Shown here: in pieces, positions 52,541 through 60,896 of the stretch
Position numbering within the stretch: the stretch's first letter is position 1
Layout of the letters: each line of letters opens with the position of its first letter
NCBI GenBank assembly: GCA_002708925.1
Contig: PAPN01000001.1
Coordinates: forward strand, 79,684 to 143,683
DNA: 64,000 nucleotides
Reading direction: 5' to 3'
From: Paracoccaceae bacterium
Lineage (GTDB): Bacteria > Pseudomonadota > Alphaproteobacteria > Rhodobacterales > Rhodobacteraceae
Program-made: the position numbers and the translations under genes
Notes under the pieces: generated by a model
Told to the model about the DNA's origin: nothing
What the model saw: only the letters and a program-made list of their open reading frames with translations
The model's database searches: none

Positions 52541-53239
52541 TCAGGCCGCCTGGTAATCCCGGCGCATCAGGCTGGTCAGACGGTCCTCCGCCGCCCGAGC
52601 CAGCGCACCGGGGAAACTTTCTGGATTGGTGCGCGCGCCGATCAGGTCGGCCAGCGCCACATGGGCCGCAGGGCGCAGCCCGTCGCTGCCCGGAAACGCC
52701 GCACGGTGCAGCGCGTCCATCACCGGCCAAAACGCAGCATCGGGCCGGGCCATCAGAATAGCGGCATGGGCCAGAACCACCGGGCCCGTAGCTGCGCTGC
52801 GCCAGCGCTGTGCCGTCCCGGCAAGTTTGCGCCCCGCAACCAGGACATTCCACGCCCCATCGCAGAACGCATGATCGCACGCGCCCGTCGTTGCGCGGAT
52901 GTCGAACCGGCTCAGGGCCTCGGCTACAGCGCCGCAGATCAGGCGATAGCCGTCTTCCAGACGAAACCCCTGCGCGGCGGGCAGTACCAGTGCCAGGTTC
53001 AGCGTCCCCGGACCCTGCGGCACAATCCCCCCGCCACTGCGCCGGGTCACAACCGGCCAGCCAAGCCCCCCCACCTGCGCGGCAGCCTGCTGCACATCCG
53101 CCTGGCGCATCAGCGCTGCCGGCAGGACAAGCGCGGGCGCCTTGCTGTGCCATAGCAACAGCGCAGGCCGTGCCTGTTGCAACAGCACCATTTCGCGGGC
53201 GATGCCGTCAGACGCGGTATCGAACCCGGCGACGATCAC
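52541..53239 (-). CDS. Lipoate-protein ligase A-like protein
   Basis: The protein has 232 residues from a GTG that overlaps the E2 stop (GTGA). The biotin/lipoate ligase fold is clear: VTRRSGGGIVPQGPGTLNLAL is the ligand-binding segment and VAGRKLAGTAQRW carries the conserved Lys. It may load lipoate, or octanoate for LipA, onto the small lipoyl protein encoded two genes upstream. With lipA at 47.5 kb it would make the island self-sufficient for lipoylation. It lacks a clear adenylation C-domain, so an octanoyltransferase role like LipM is possible. Confidence 0.83.
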   Translation of the reverse strand: MIVAGFDTASDGIAREMVLLQQARPALLLWHSKAPALVLPAALMRQADVQQAAAQVGGLGWPVVTRRSGGGIVPQGPGTLNLALVLPAAQGFRLEDGYRLICGAVAEALSRFDIRATTGACDHAFCDGAWNVLVAGRKLAGTAQRWRSAATGPVVLAHAAILMARPDAAFWPVMDALHRAAFPGSDGLRPAAHVALADLIGARTNPESFPGALARAAEDRLTSLMRRDYQAA

Positions 53240-53925
53240 GGCGTATAGCCTTCGACCGTCTGGCACAGATCCGTCAGGAAATCGGCCGCAGGTGCGCCGT
53301 CGATGGCCCGATGGTCAAAGGTCAGCGACAGCCCCGCATAGGGGCGCCATGCGATCCCGTCTTCGGCGCGCACCGCCGTCTCCACAACCTGCCCGATCCC
53401 CAGAATCCCGATCTGAGGCGTATTCAGAATCGGCGTGAACTGCTCAACCCGCGACAGGCCAAGGTTCGATACGGTGAAAGTGCCGGCGGTCATCTCGGCG
53501 ACGCTCAGCTTGTTGACCCTGGCCCTGGCCGCCAGATCACGGCGCGCGGCGCGCAGCTCGGGCAGACTCATCCGATCCGCCCCAAAAATCGCCGGGGCGG
53601 CCAGCAGGTTTCCGGGCAGAGCAATCGCCACGCCCAGATCCACCGATTTCGACAGGGTGATCGAGCGGTCCTTCAGCGTGCCGTTGATGTCGGGGTGGCG
53701 GCCCAATGTCTGTACCACCGCCCCAATCAACAGATCCTCGACCGACAGGGCCACGCCTTTGGCCTTGAACGCGGTTTTGGTCGCCAGAAGCGCGCTCAGG
53801 TCGGCGCGCGCGTGGTGTGTCAGCTGCGCCGACCCCTGAAGGGACGACAGCATCTTATCCGCGATCATGGCACGCGCACCGCGCAGTGGAACAACGCGGT
53901 CATTCTTGTCCGCCACGCCTGTCAT
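53236..53925 (-). CDS. Stand-alone E2 acyltransferase catalytic domain
   Basis: The protein has 229 residues and covers only the catalytic domain of 2-oxoacid dehydrogenase E2 components: VPLRGARAMIADKMLSSLQ at the start and LTFDHRAIDGAPAADFL with His205 and Asp209 at the end. The lipoyl domain, which normally forms the N-terminus of the same chain, is encoded as a separate 77-residue gene overlapping this one by ATGA. No peripheral-subunit-binding domain is seen. It should form the E2 core transferring acyl groups to CoA. Confidence 0.9.
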   Translation of the reverse strand: MTGVADKNDRVVPLRGARAMIADKMLSSLQGSAQLTHHARADLSALLATKTAFKAKGVALSVEDLLIGAVVQTLGRHPDINGTLKDRSITLSKSVDLGVAIALPGNLLAAPAIFGADRMSLPELRAARRDLAARARVNKLSVAEMTAGTFTVSNLGLSRVEQFTPILNTPQIGILGIGQVVETAVRAEDGIAWRPYAGLSLTFDHRAIDGAPAADFLTDLCQTVEGYTP

Positions 53926-54155
53926 GCGATGGATCCGATCACGTCACCCTTGGCAACAACAGCGTCCTGTTCCCTGGTGATCGACAGCGTGCCGCTTGCC
54001 GGAGCGCTGATTTCGTGCTGCACTTTTGCCGTCATGATCTCGGCAATCAGCGCGCCTTTGGTAACCTGAGCGCCATCGTCAGCCAGCCATGCGGTGATAA
54101 CGCTTTCCTCGTCGCCGTCCCACAGATCTGACGGGATGATGATTTCAGTAGCCAT
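53922..54155 (-). CDS. Stand-alone lipoyl-domain protein
   Basis: The protein has 77 residues and is a single lipoyl/biotinyl domain: EIIIPSDLWDGDEESVITAWLADDGAQV, then the hairpin turn with Lys44 in AEIMTAKVQHEI, and DVIGSIA at the end. Lys44 is the predicted lipoylation site. GGAAGGA lies about ten bases before the ATG; the longer frame is rejected. It overlaps the E2 catalytic gene, so a normal E2 has been split into two coupled genes. Confidence 0.9.
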   Translation of the reverse strand: MATEIIIPSDLWDGDEESVITAWLADDGAQVTKGALIAEIMTAKVQHEISAPASGTLSITREQDAVVAKGDVIGSIA

Positions 54156-54227
54156 ATGACAAAGTCCTTCCTTGGCCACTCTGGGATGTTCCAGAGTGGC
54201 AGCCATGAGTTTGAGGGTTTGAAGAGA

Positions 54228-55253
54228 TCAGGCCGGGATCGGAGCCTGGCACAGCTCGCGCGCAGCGACGACGATCTTGTCCGCGTTCGGCAGGCAGTGC
54301 TGCTCCATCACGCGGGCAAAGGGAATCGGCACATCCGGATAGGCGATGCGGCGCGGCGGGGCCTTCAGATCGGACAGGTTGCTTTCGGTCACCGTGGCGA
54401 TGATTTCGCCCGACACGCCGAAGCTGTGGTAATCCTCATCCACCACAATCAGGCGCCCGGTCTTGGCCACGCTGACGCGGATGGTTTCGCGATCCAGCGG
54501 CACCAGAGAACGCAGATCTACGACCTCGGCGCTAATGCCCTGTTCCTCCAGAACTTTTGCCGCCTTCAGCCCGTGATGTACGCCCTGCGCGATGGATACG
54601 ATTGTCACGTCCCGGCCTTCGCGGGCGATCTTGGCCTTGCCGATCTCGACCTCATAGGCCTCCTCGGGGACATGCACGATGGCGCCTTTTTCGGTGCCCA
54701 GCCAGCCCATGCCCTGCAAGCCCTTGTGATACATGTAGATCACCGGATTTGGATCACGGATTGCTGCCGTCATAAGCCCCTTGGCATCATAGGCGTTGGA
54801 CGGGCTGACCACCTTCATACCCGGCAGATGGGCAAAACTGCCATAGAGACATTGCGAATGCTGGCCCGCGTCCGAATAACCGCCCCCGGTCGAGGTCATC
54901 AGCACCATCGGCACATTGAATTTGCCTCCCGAAAAATAGGTGTTCTTGGCCATCAGATTGTAAATCGCATCAAAGCACACCCCAAAGAAATCGACGAACA
55001 TCAGTTCGACCACAGGGCGCATCCCGTCCTGGGCCGCGCCGACAGCAGCGCCAATGAACCCGGTTTCCGAGATTGGCGTATCGCGCACCCGTTCTTTGCC
55101 AAATTCTTCGGCCAGGCCACGAGTGTTACCAAAAACACCGCCCAGATCGGCAATGTCTTCGCCCATTACAAAGACCCGTGGGTCGATGCGCATTTCCTGT
55201 GCCGTGGCCTCGGCCATGGCGCGCGCGATTGTCAGTTTACGTTCGTTTTCCAT
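54228..55253 (-). CDS. 2-oxoacid/acetoin dehydrogenase E1 beta subunit
   Basis: The protein has 341 residues of the transketolase-like E1 beta family: FVMGEDIADLGGVFGNTRGL, RVRDTPISETGFIGAAVGAA, MTSTGGGYSDAGQHSQ, VVSPSNAYDAKGLMTAAI and VVDLRSLVPLDRETI. The sequence is closest in feel to acetoin dehydrogenase AcoB and pyruvate dehydrogenase beta. It pairs with the E1 alpha gene 21 bases upstream to bind thiamine diphosphate and decarboxylate or cleave the substrate. Confidence 0.92.
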   Translation of the reverse strand: MENERKLTIARAMAEATAQEMRIDPRVFVMGEDIADLGGVFGNTRGLAEEFGKERVRDTPISETGFIGAAVGAAQDGMRPVVELMFVDFFGVCFDAIYNLMAKNTYFSGGKFNVPMVLMTSTGGGYSDAGQHSQCLYGSFAHLPGMKVVSPSNAYDAKGLMTAAIRDPNPVIYMYHKGLQGMGWLGTEKGAIVHVPEEAYEVEIGKAKIAREGRDVTIVSIAQGVHHGLKAAKVLEEQGISAEVVDLRSLVPLDRETIRVSVAKTGRLIVVDEDYHSFGVSGEIIATVTESNLSDLKAPPRRIAYPDVPIPFARVMEQHCLPNADKIVVAARELCQAPIPA

Positions 55254-55274
55254 CTGTTTTCCTCCCTTGCGCGC

Positions 55275-56261
55275 TCAGGCGAACACGGCTGTCAGTGCAT
55301 CTTCGGGCTTCGGATCGGGGCTCTGGCGGGCAAAGGCGATGGCCTCGTCCACATCGGCGCGGGCCTTCGTTTCGATCGCCTCCAGATCGGCCTCGGCAAA
55401 GCCGTAATCGGCCGCCAGAAGCTGCCGCAGCTTGGGGATCGGATCCTTGGCGAACAGCGCGTCCTTTTCGCCCTCGGGGCGGTAGCCTTCGGCATCGCCC
55501 ATGAAGTGCCCAGCCAGGCGGTAGGTTTCAATCTCGATCAGAGTCGGACCCTCGCCGTTGCGGGCACGTTCAATGGCCTGACCGGCCACTTCGTAAATCT
55601 TCAGCGGGTCGTTGCCGGGGATGTAATGGCCAGGAATGCCATAGGCGGCAGCACGGTCGGCATTACACGGAATGGCGGTGGAATCCTCCTTGGCCACGGA
55701 AATGCCCCAGGCGTTGTCTTCGACCACCACAACCATCGGCAGCTTCCAGACGGCGGCCAGGTTCAGCGCTTCGTGAAAGGCGCCCTGATTGGCCGCACCT
55801 TCCCCGATGAACGAGATCGCAACCCCAGGCTTACCTTGTAATTTACGCGACAGAGCCGCGCCGGCGGCCGGCCCCATGCCCTGCGCAATGATGCCCGAAC
55901 AGGCGAAATTCACATCCGCATCAAAGATATGCATATGGCCGCCGCGGCCACCTGACAGGCCGGTGGATTTTCCGAAAATCTCGGCTGCCATCTTTTTCAG
56001 ATCCACACCCTTGGCAATCGCCTGATGGTGCGGACGATGGGTTGCGGTCACGATGTCCTCGGGGTTCAGGTGCGCGCAGACGCCGACAGCCACCGGCTCT
56101 TGCCCGTTGGACAGGTGCATTTCGCCCGGAATCGGCCCGTCGGCCATGTTAAAGACCGGCGTTTTGCCCTCCATGTAGATCTTTTCGATTTCCTCTTCGA
56201 AATGACGGCTGGCGACCATCTTTTCGTACATCCAGGCCAATGTGTCTTTCGGTGGTGTCAT
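55275..56261 (-). CDS. 2-oxoacid/acetoin dehydrogenase E1 alpha subunit
   Basis: The protein has 328 residues. The thiamine diphosphate and magnesium motif GEGAANQGAFHEALNLAAVW followed by VVVVEDNAWGIS is intact, as are THRPHHQAIAKGVD and GGRGGHMHI. Length and sequence fit acetoin dehydrogenase AcoA or a branched-chain-type E1 alpha. It is the first gene of an operon running E1 alpha, E1 beta, lipoyl protein, E2, ligase, Tat subunit and GMC oxidoreductase. No E3 (lipoamide dehydrogenase) gene is in the operon, so a host E3 is needed. The dyad at 56352-56377 lies 91 bases upstream. Confidence 0.92.
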   Translation of the reverse strand: MTPPKDTLAWMYEKMVASRHFEEEIEKIYMEGKTPVFNMADGPIPGEMHLSNGQEPVAVGVCAHLNPEDIVTATHRPHHQAIAKGVDLKKMAAEIFGKSTGLSGGRGGHMHIFDADVNFACSGIIAQGMGPAAGAALSRKLQGKPGVAISFIGEGAANQGAFHEALNLAAVWKLPMVVVVEDNAWGISVAKEDSTAIPCNADRAAAYGIPGHYIPGNDPLKIYEVAGQAIERARNGEGPTLIEIETYRLAGHFMGDAEGYRPEGEKDALFAKDPIPKLRQLLAADYGFAEADLEAIETKARADVDEAIAFARQSPDPKPEDALTAVFA

Positions 56262-56351
56262 GATTTCCTCCCATGATTTTCGGTCACGATAGGAAACGGG
56301 CGGGATTTGCGCGAAAGGACTTCGCAGCCTTACGCGTCAGCCGCCGGAAAT

Positions 56352-56377
56352 TGTCTCATTTGGGTAGCCTTGAGACA
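56352..56377. promoter_or_regulatory. Dyad TGTCTCA-N12-TGAGACA upstream of the E1 alpha operon
   Basis: TGTCTCA (56352-56358) and TGAGACA (56371-56377) are perfect inverted arms with a 12-base spacer, identical in arms and spacing to the dyad at 47026-47051. It lies in the 183 bases between the E1 alpha start and the 3' end of the gntR gene. No sigma-54 promoter (GG-N10-GC type) was found between it and the E1 alpha start. Confidence 0.75.
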
Positions 56378-56444
56378 CTGCCCGATACATCCCGCGCCGG
56401 TTTTTCCGGTCAGAGCCTGCGGGCGTCTTGCTGATCGGCTGGCC

Positions 56445-57233
56445 TTAGAACGAGCCCCATTCGACGAAACGCAACGCCCGCGGATCAAGCGGAATCGGTG
56501 CATGGAAATCAACACCTGACATCGCATAGCCCCGCTGGAAATCCTTGATGTGGCGGGTCATCCAGGTTTCGGCGGCTTTGATGTCCTTCTCAACAATTGC
56601 CGCCAGGATGAATTCATGTGCCGCCAGCAACCGATGCCGCGCCTGATTCACTTGTGAATACAGGTTCACCGTCGCCGAAAACAGCAAAGCCCCGATCGGC
56701 GCGGTGGACATCGACAAAACCGGATTTTTCGCAGCCTGCGCGATCAGCTGGTGGAACTCGATGTCGTTCTGGATGACGAAATCGTCGTCATAGAGATTCT
56801 GCCGCAGGGCCGTCACATTGTCTTGCAGAGCCTGTGCGATCTTGGGGTCGATCCGCTCGGCGGCCAGTTTTGCGGCAAAGGGTTCAAGCTGCATCTGCAT
56901 TTCCCATAATTCGAAAAAGCTGACCTGCTTCATCCCCAGCGCGCGGGTCACAACCGAGCTGACCGCCGACATCTCTGGCACCGAAACGCGCAGCCGTTTG
57001 CCTGCCCCCCGCTGCACAAGCCCCGCATTTTCAAGCGCGCGGATCCCCTCGCGTACGGTCGAACGATGCACACCCAGAATTTCAGACAGCTCGGTTTCGG
57101 TGGGCAGCACTTCGCCCGCCGTCATCTGACCATTCAGGATTTGTTCCTCGATCGCTGCCGCGACGCGTTTGTATCCCGGCTCGACCCGGAGATTCGTCAA
57201 CGAGGATTTCCGGCCTTCAGGTGTCGTCGCCAT
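56445..57233 (-). CDS. GntR/FadR-family (FCD) transcriptional regulator
   Basis: The protein has 262 residues. The winged helix (GYKRVAAAIEEQILNGQMTAGEVLPTETELSEILGVHRSTVREGIRALENAGLVQRGAGKR) is followed by the FCD ligand domain (EPFAAKLAAERI, DDDFVIQNDIEFHQLIAQAAKNP, HEFILAAIVEKDIKAAE). Metal ligands Asp and His of the FCD pocket are present. The ATG at 57233 has AAGGAAAG upstream. It reads toward the E1 alpha operon and has an FCD-type palindrome 165 bases upstream of its start. Confidence 0.9.
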   Translation of the reverse strand: MATTPEGRKSSLTNLRVEPGYKRVAAAIEEQILNGQMTAGEVLPTETELSEILGVHRSTVREGIRALENAGLVQRGAGKRLRVSVPEMSAVSSVVTRALGMKQVSFFELWEMQMQLEPFAAKLAAERIDPKIAQALQDNVTALRQNLYDDDFVIQNDIEFHQLIAQAAKNPVLSMSTAPIGALLFSATVNLYSQVNQARHRLLAAHEFILAAIVEKDIKAAETWMTRHIKDFQRGYAMSGVDFHAPIPLDPRALRFVEWGSF

Positions 57234-57397
57234 CGTGATTCTTTCCTTCTGACATCCGCAACGCCCACCATACAGCGCCATTGAAACGGGCTATCGGACA
57301 GGCTCGGCAATCTGTTCAGGCAATTGATTACATTTAAACTTCTGACATCTGCACAGCGCCTTGCCATTTGGCTGATGGCGGACCCGTTTTATTTTCG

Positions 57398-57408
57398 TTG
57401 TCCGACAA
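57398..57408. promoter_or_regulatory. GntR/FadR-type operator palindrome
   Basis: TTGTCCGACAA is an 11-base palindrome with the GT-N3-AC core of FadR-subfamily operators. It lies in the 319-base space between the divergent gntR and araC-type genes, so GntR could control either. The rest of that space holds no gene. Confidence 0.6.
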
Positions 57409-57552
57409 TCCTACATCGTTTAGAAAAGATCAACATGCTGATCCCCCTTGAGACCAAAAGCAGGGGCATGGATCAGGCTGCGCCACTGATCCGAAACGCG
57501 AGGAGGACGCGGATCGGCCCGGTGTCCGGAAATAATTGTCTGGGAGGAGACA

Positions 57553-58539
57553 ATGAAAGCCAGCACAACAAAGACTGGATCGTCCGTGGTAAGTATGCGG
57601 GCCTTTGACCCCGATATCGTCGGGTCAATCTTCACGCGGGTCGATATGGCCTGGTCGAAAGGGGCCACCGCCCAGTTCGTTGTGCGCGATCTGGGGGACT
57701 TGTCTCTGATCCGCTCGATGCACCGTGCAAGCGGCAGCCGCTCGCGCCGTCTGGAACGCCACATGACCGGCGATGAGGGCCACTACTTTGCCTGTATGCC
57801 GCTTCATGGATCGCTTGAGGTGCAACACCTGAATCGGGAATGCGGCCAGGGGCAAACAGGGGTTATCAAACATCAGCAGATGGCGCTGGTGAACACCAAT
57901 GAAGAATATGAGATCGCAATGTCCGATGAACTGGACGCGATCTGGCTGCGCATTCCAACCGGGCTGCTGCGTGCTCATGCGATTTCGGTGGACGATCTGC
58001 TGGGCTGTCCGATTGATGTGCAAACCGGCCTTGGCCTGATGGCCAAACAGATGCTGCAAGCCGCGCTGGAAGAGGAAACCGCGCTAAGCGACCGCTGCGC
58101 GCGGGTCTTTTCACAATCTCTGGTCAGCTTTCTGGGCGAAGTCGTTACGGCAAAGCTGACCTCTGACTCCGCCTCTTCCACCCGCGGGCGGCGTATGATC
58201 CTGATGCGAGCGCAAGAATTCATCAACGAACACATATATGATGACGATCTGGACCCCGCCACCATTGCCAAGGGCGTGGGGATCAGCACGCGCTATCTGT
58301 CGGACATCTTCGCCGCAGAAGGGCTGTCACCGATGCGGTTCGTCCGTCAGCGCCGATTGGAACTGTGCCGGATGGAATTAGAGCGCCAGGGCAGCGGGCA
58401 GCAGTTGATCTGCGAAATCGCCTATTCGATGGGGTTCACCAACGTGTCCAGCTTCAACCGCGCCTTCAAAGCGCATTTCGGCCAATCGCCCCGCGAATTC
58501 ATCGCAAAGAAATCCGGCACACCCAAGCGTTTGAACTGA
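57553..58539 (+). CDS. AraC-family transcriptional regulator
   Basis: The protein has 328 residues. The C-terminal HTH is typical of the AraC family with an AraC-binding-like (cupin_6) N-terminus: ILMRAQEFINEHIYDDDLDPATIAKGVGISTRYLSDIFAAEG, then ICEIAYSMGFTNVSSFNRAFKAHFGQSPREF. GGGAGGAGA precedes the ATG. It diverges from gntR and precedes the SDR and ABC transporter genes, which it may activate. A strong hairpin follows its stop. Confidence 0.88.
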   Translation: MKASTTKTGSSVVSMRAFDPDIVGSIFTRVDMAWSKGATAQFVVRDLGDLSLIRSMHRASGSRSRRLERHMTGDEGHYFACMPLHGSLEVQHLNRECGQGQTGVIKHQQMALVNTNEEYEIAMSDELDAIWLRIPTGLLRAHAISVDDLLGCPIDVQTGLGLMAKQMLQAALEEETALSDRCARVFSQSLVSFLGEVVTAKLTSDSASSTRGRRMILMRAQEFINEHIYDDDLDPATIAKGVGISTRYLSDIFAAEGLSPMRFVRQRRLELCRMELERQGSGQQLICEIAYSMGFTNVSSFNRAFKAHFGQSPREFIAKKSGTPKRLN

Positions 58540-58550
58540 CGCAACCGAAA

Positions 58551-58590
58551 CGCTGCCCCGCCGATCTGATGTGCAATCGGGGGGGCGGCG
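58551..58590 (+). terminator. Long hairpin after the AraC gene
   Basis: CGCTGCCCCGCCGAT (58551-58565) pairs with ATCGGGGGGGCGGCG (58576-58590), fifteen positions with one mismatch and one G-T pair, around a ten-base loop. The following TTGTGTGG is only weakly T-rich, so termination may be incomplete or protein-assisted. The hairpin separates the regulator from the SDR gene. Confidence 0.55.
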
Positions 58591-58824
58591 TTGTGTGGCC
58601 TGCGCGGTCGCAAACTGCGCACTCCCTGCACCCAACATGCAAAGTTTTTGTGCTGAGAGCGTCAAAGACACCCCTTTCGCTCTGCATAGAGTTCCTGAAA
58701 CAGCGCGAGCTTTGCAGCACGCGACGGACCAGGCCGGGGCCGCTGCCCCATGCTCTGCGCATTCCTCGCATCTGCAAAGAAAGGGCCGAACGGCCCAGTG
58801 TCAGGACCAAGGGAGGAGACAGTC

Positions 58825-59613
58825 GTGGCATCACGAAAAAGGCCGGTTGCGGTTGTAACAGGAGGGCGACAGGGGCTTGGGCGCGGCTGCGCCATGTCGT
58901 TGGCTGAACGCGGGTTCAACATCGTTATCATCGACCTGCATGATGACGCAGCCGCGCGCGACACGTTGGCTGCGCTGCGAGAGAAGGGCGCTCAGGCTGC
59001 CTTTTTGCAGGGTGACATCGCGGATATCGACAACCATGCGCAACTGGCCCAAGCCGCCTGGGATGCGTTCGGCGGGGTAGAGTGCCTTGTCAATAACGCA
59101 GGTGTCGCGCCGGTCGAACTGGCCGATGTCCTGAGCCTGACCCCCGAAAATTTCGACCGGAACCTGAATATCAACCTGCGCGGTAATTTCTTCTTTGCGC
59201 AGGCCATTGCCCGGCTGATGGCCCAGGCTCAGAACGAAGAGACCCATCGCAGCATGGTGTTCATTACCTCGATTGCCGCCAATCACGTTTCTGTCGCGAT
59301 TCCGGAATATTGTGTCTCTAAGGCGGGCCTGTCCATGGTGGCTGGCCTGTTCGCCCTGACGCTTGCCCACACCGGCATTCAGGTCCACGAAGTCCGCCCC
59401 GGTTTCATCCGCACGGCCATGACAACCCAGGGCGAGGGGTCTCCGACCGAGGCCATCGAGGCGCATATCGCCGCCGGGCATGTACCGATGAACCGCTGGG
59501 GCGAAGAAGGCGACGTGGGCGCCACGGTGGCGATGCTCGCCTCTGGTGGTCTGCCCTTTTCAGTGGGCCACCCCGTCTATGTTGACGGCGGCTACGGCAT
59601 CCACACCGCATAA
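58825..59613 (+). CDS. SDR-family NAD(P)-dependent oxidoreductase
   Basis: The protein has 262 residues from a GTG with GGGAGGAG upstream. The cofactor loop VVTGGRQGLGRG, the NNAG motif (VNNAGVAP), the active-site region SMVFITSIAANH, YCVSKAGL (Tyr and Lys of the triad) and the ending VYVDGGYG mark a classical SDR. Longer open frames start within the preceding hairpin region and lack ribosome sites. It may interconvert a diol or hydroxyacid with the ketone used by the neighbouring 2-oxoacid-dehydrogenase-like complex; this rests on context only. Confidence 0.9.
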   Translation: MASRKRPVAVVTGGRQGLGRGCAMSLAERGFNIVIIDLHDDAAARDTLAALREKGAQAAFLQGDIADIDNHAQLAQAAWDAFGGVECLVNNAGVAPVELADVLSLTPENFDRNLNINLRGNFFFAQAIARLMAQAQNEETHRSMVFITSIAANHVSVAIPEYCVSKAGLSMVAGLFALTLAHTGIQVHEVRPGFIRTAMTTQGEGSPTEAIEAHIAAGHVPMNRWGEEGDVGATVAMLASGGLPFSVGHPVYVDGGYGIHTA

Positions 59614-59696
59614 CGGATGATCTTAGCCGGTTCCGGCCTGGCCGGCGGCGCAGAACACCGCACCCAACCAAACAATCAAAACGGGAGAGGAACCAA

Positions 59697-60881
59697 ATGG
59701 CACTCAAACACACAGCGACTCGTGTCGGCGCAATCGCCGGGCTAAGCTTTATGGCACTGTCTGGCGCTGCATTCGCAGCCGGGCCAAGCTGCGATGGCGG
59801 CACAATCAAGATCGGATCGGTATCGACAATCACCGGACCTGTCGATTTCTCTGCAACGCCGAAAGCGACCGCAGCCTATTTCGACCAGCTTAACCAAGCC
59901 GGGGGGATCAATGGCTGCAAGGTTGAGTATTTCATGGGCGACGACCGAGGAGACCCCCTGGTAGCCACCCAGACCGCGCGCGACCTGATTGACAACAAAG
60001 GCGTTGTCGCCATGACCGGCAGCGCCAGCCTGCTGGATTGCGGGGTGAACGCGCAGCTTTATCAGCGTTCCAACGTACTGGACGTGGCGGGGCTTGCTGT
60101 CGATCCGGTGTGCTATACCGCGCCATCGGTTTCGGGCGTTGCCCCTGGACCTTATGTGCTGTCAACCGCGATGCTCTTTTATGCCAGCGAGAAGCTGGGC
60201 AATGAAAAGCTCTGTGCCTTCAATTATGTGATCGGCGGCTGGAAGGAAGCCATGGAAAACGCCATGGCCGAATGGGAACAGATCACCGGCAACACGCTGC
60301 ACATTCTGGACATGACCCTGCCCGTGCAGGGCGACCTGACCCCCTATGTCATCCGGGCGCGCGATTCTGGCTGTGACGCGGTTTTCACCAATCAGGTTGA
60401 ACCGGGCATCGTGCAGTTGATCAACACCGCCGACGCACAAGGGATTGAGGGTATCGACTGGGTGTTTCTGGCCTCGGGCTTTACCGAAGGCGTGGCCAGC
60501 GCCCTGAAGGACTCGCCGCAGCCGATCTATGTGGGCACCGAGTGGGAACCCTATACCCTGCGCAACGCGGCCAATCAGGGCTGGCTGGATATGATCACCC
60601 AGGCCGACATCACGCCAAGCGCCTTTTCGCAGGCCGGGTATCTGGCCGGCAAAGTCATCACAGGCGTGATCCAGAGCATCGACGGCCCGGTCAACAATGA
60701 CAGTGTCGCCGCCGCGCTGCGCAGCATGGAGCCGGTCAGCTATCCCATCGCCGCCGGGCCGTTTGTGTTCGGCAAAGGGGCAACCGATGGCCCGATGCGC
60801 GCCACGAAAGTGGTGAAACTCGACGCTGGGGAATGGCGCGTGATGACGCCCGAATGGATGAACCTGCCAAGCCCCGAGTAA
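59697..60881 (+). CDS. ABC transporter periplasmic substrate-binding protein (LivK type)
   Basis: The protein has 394 residues. A Sec signal peptide ends near residue 27 (AFA). The type I periplasmic-binding fold follows: IKIGSVSTITGPVDFSATPKATAAYFDQLNQAGGINGCKVEYF, then DVAGLAVDPVCYTAPSVSG. It has two pairs of cysteines, possibly disulfides. This receptor class binds amino acids, short-chain amides, aromatic acids and similar compounds. A perfect hairpin just after the stop should raise its messenger level over that of the permeases. Confidence 0.9.
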   Translation: MALKHTATRVGAIAGLSFMALSGAAFAAGPSCDGGTIKIGSVSTITGPVDFSATPKATAAYFDQLNQAGGINGCKVEYFMGDDRGDPLVATQTARDLIDNKGVVAMTGSASLLDCGVNAQLYQRSNVLDVAGLAVDPVCYTAPSVSGVAPGPYVLSTAMLFYASEKLGNEKLCAFNYVIGGWKEAMENAMAEWEQITGNTLHILDMTLPVQGDLTPYVIRARDSGCDAVFTNQVEPGIVQLINTADAQGIEGIDWVFLASGFTEGVASALKDSPQPIYVGTEWEPYTLRNAANQGWLDMITQADITPSAFSQAGYLAGKVITGVIQSIDGPVNNDSVAAALRSMEPVSYPIAAGPFVFGKGATDGPMRATKVVKLDAGEWRVMTPEWMNLPSPE

Positions 60882-60896
60882 CCCAAACCCGAGCCT

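Noticed and set aside
51915..53153. 412-codon minus-strand frame covering the Tat subunit and the lipoate-ligase gene
   Set aside because: The first half is low-complexity Ala/Gly/Arg sequence in the wrong frame of the ligase gene; the real start at 52508 has GGGAGG and a Tat signal.
54156..55841. 561-codon plus-strand frame opposite the E1 alpha and E1 beta genes
   Set aside because: It is the complement of two well-supported E1 genes, and its His/Arg/Gly-rich product has no recognisable domain.
56262..56351. Search for a sigma-54 promoter before the E1 alpha gene
   Set aside because: No GG-N10-GC element was found on the minus strand between the dyad and the start codon.
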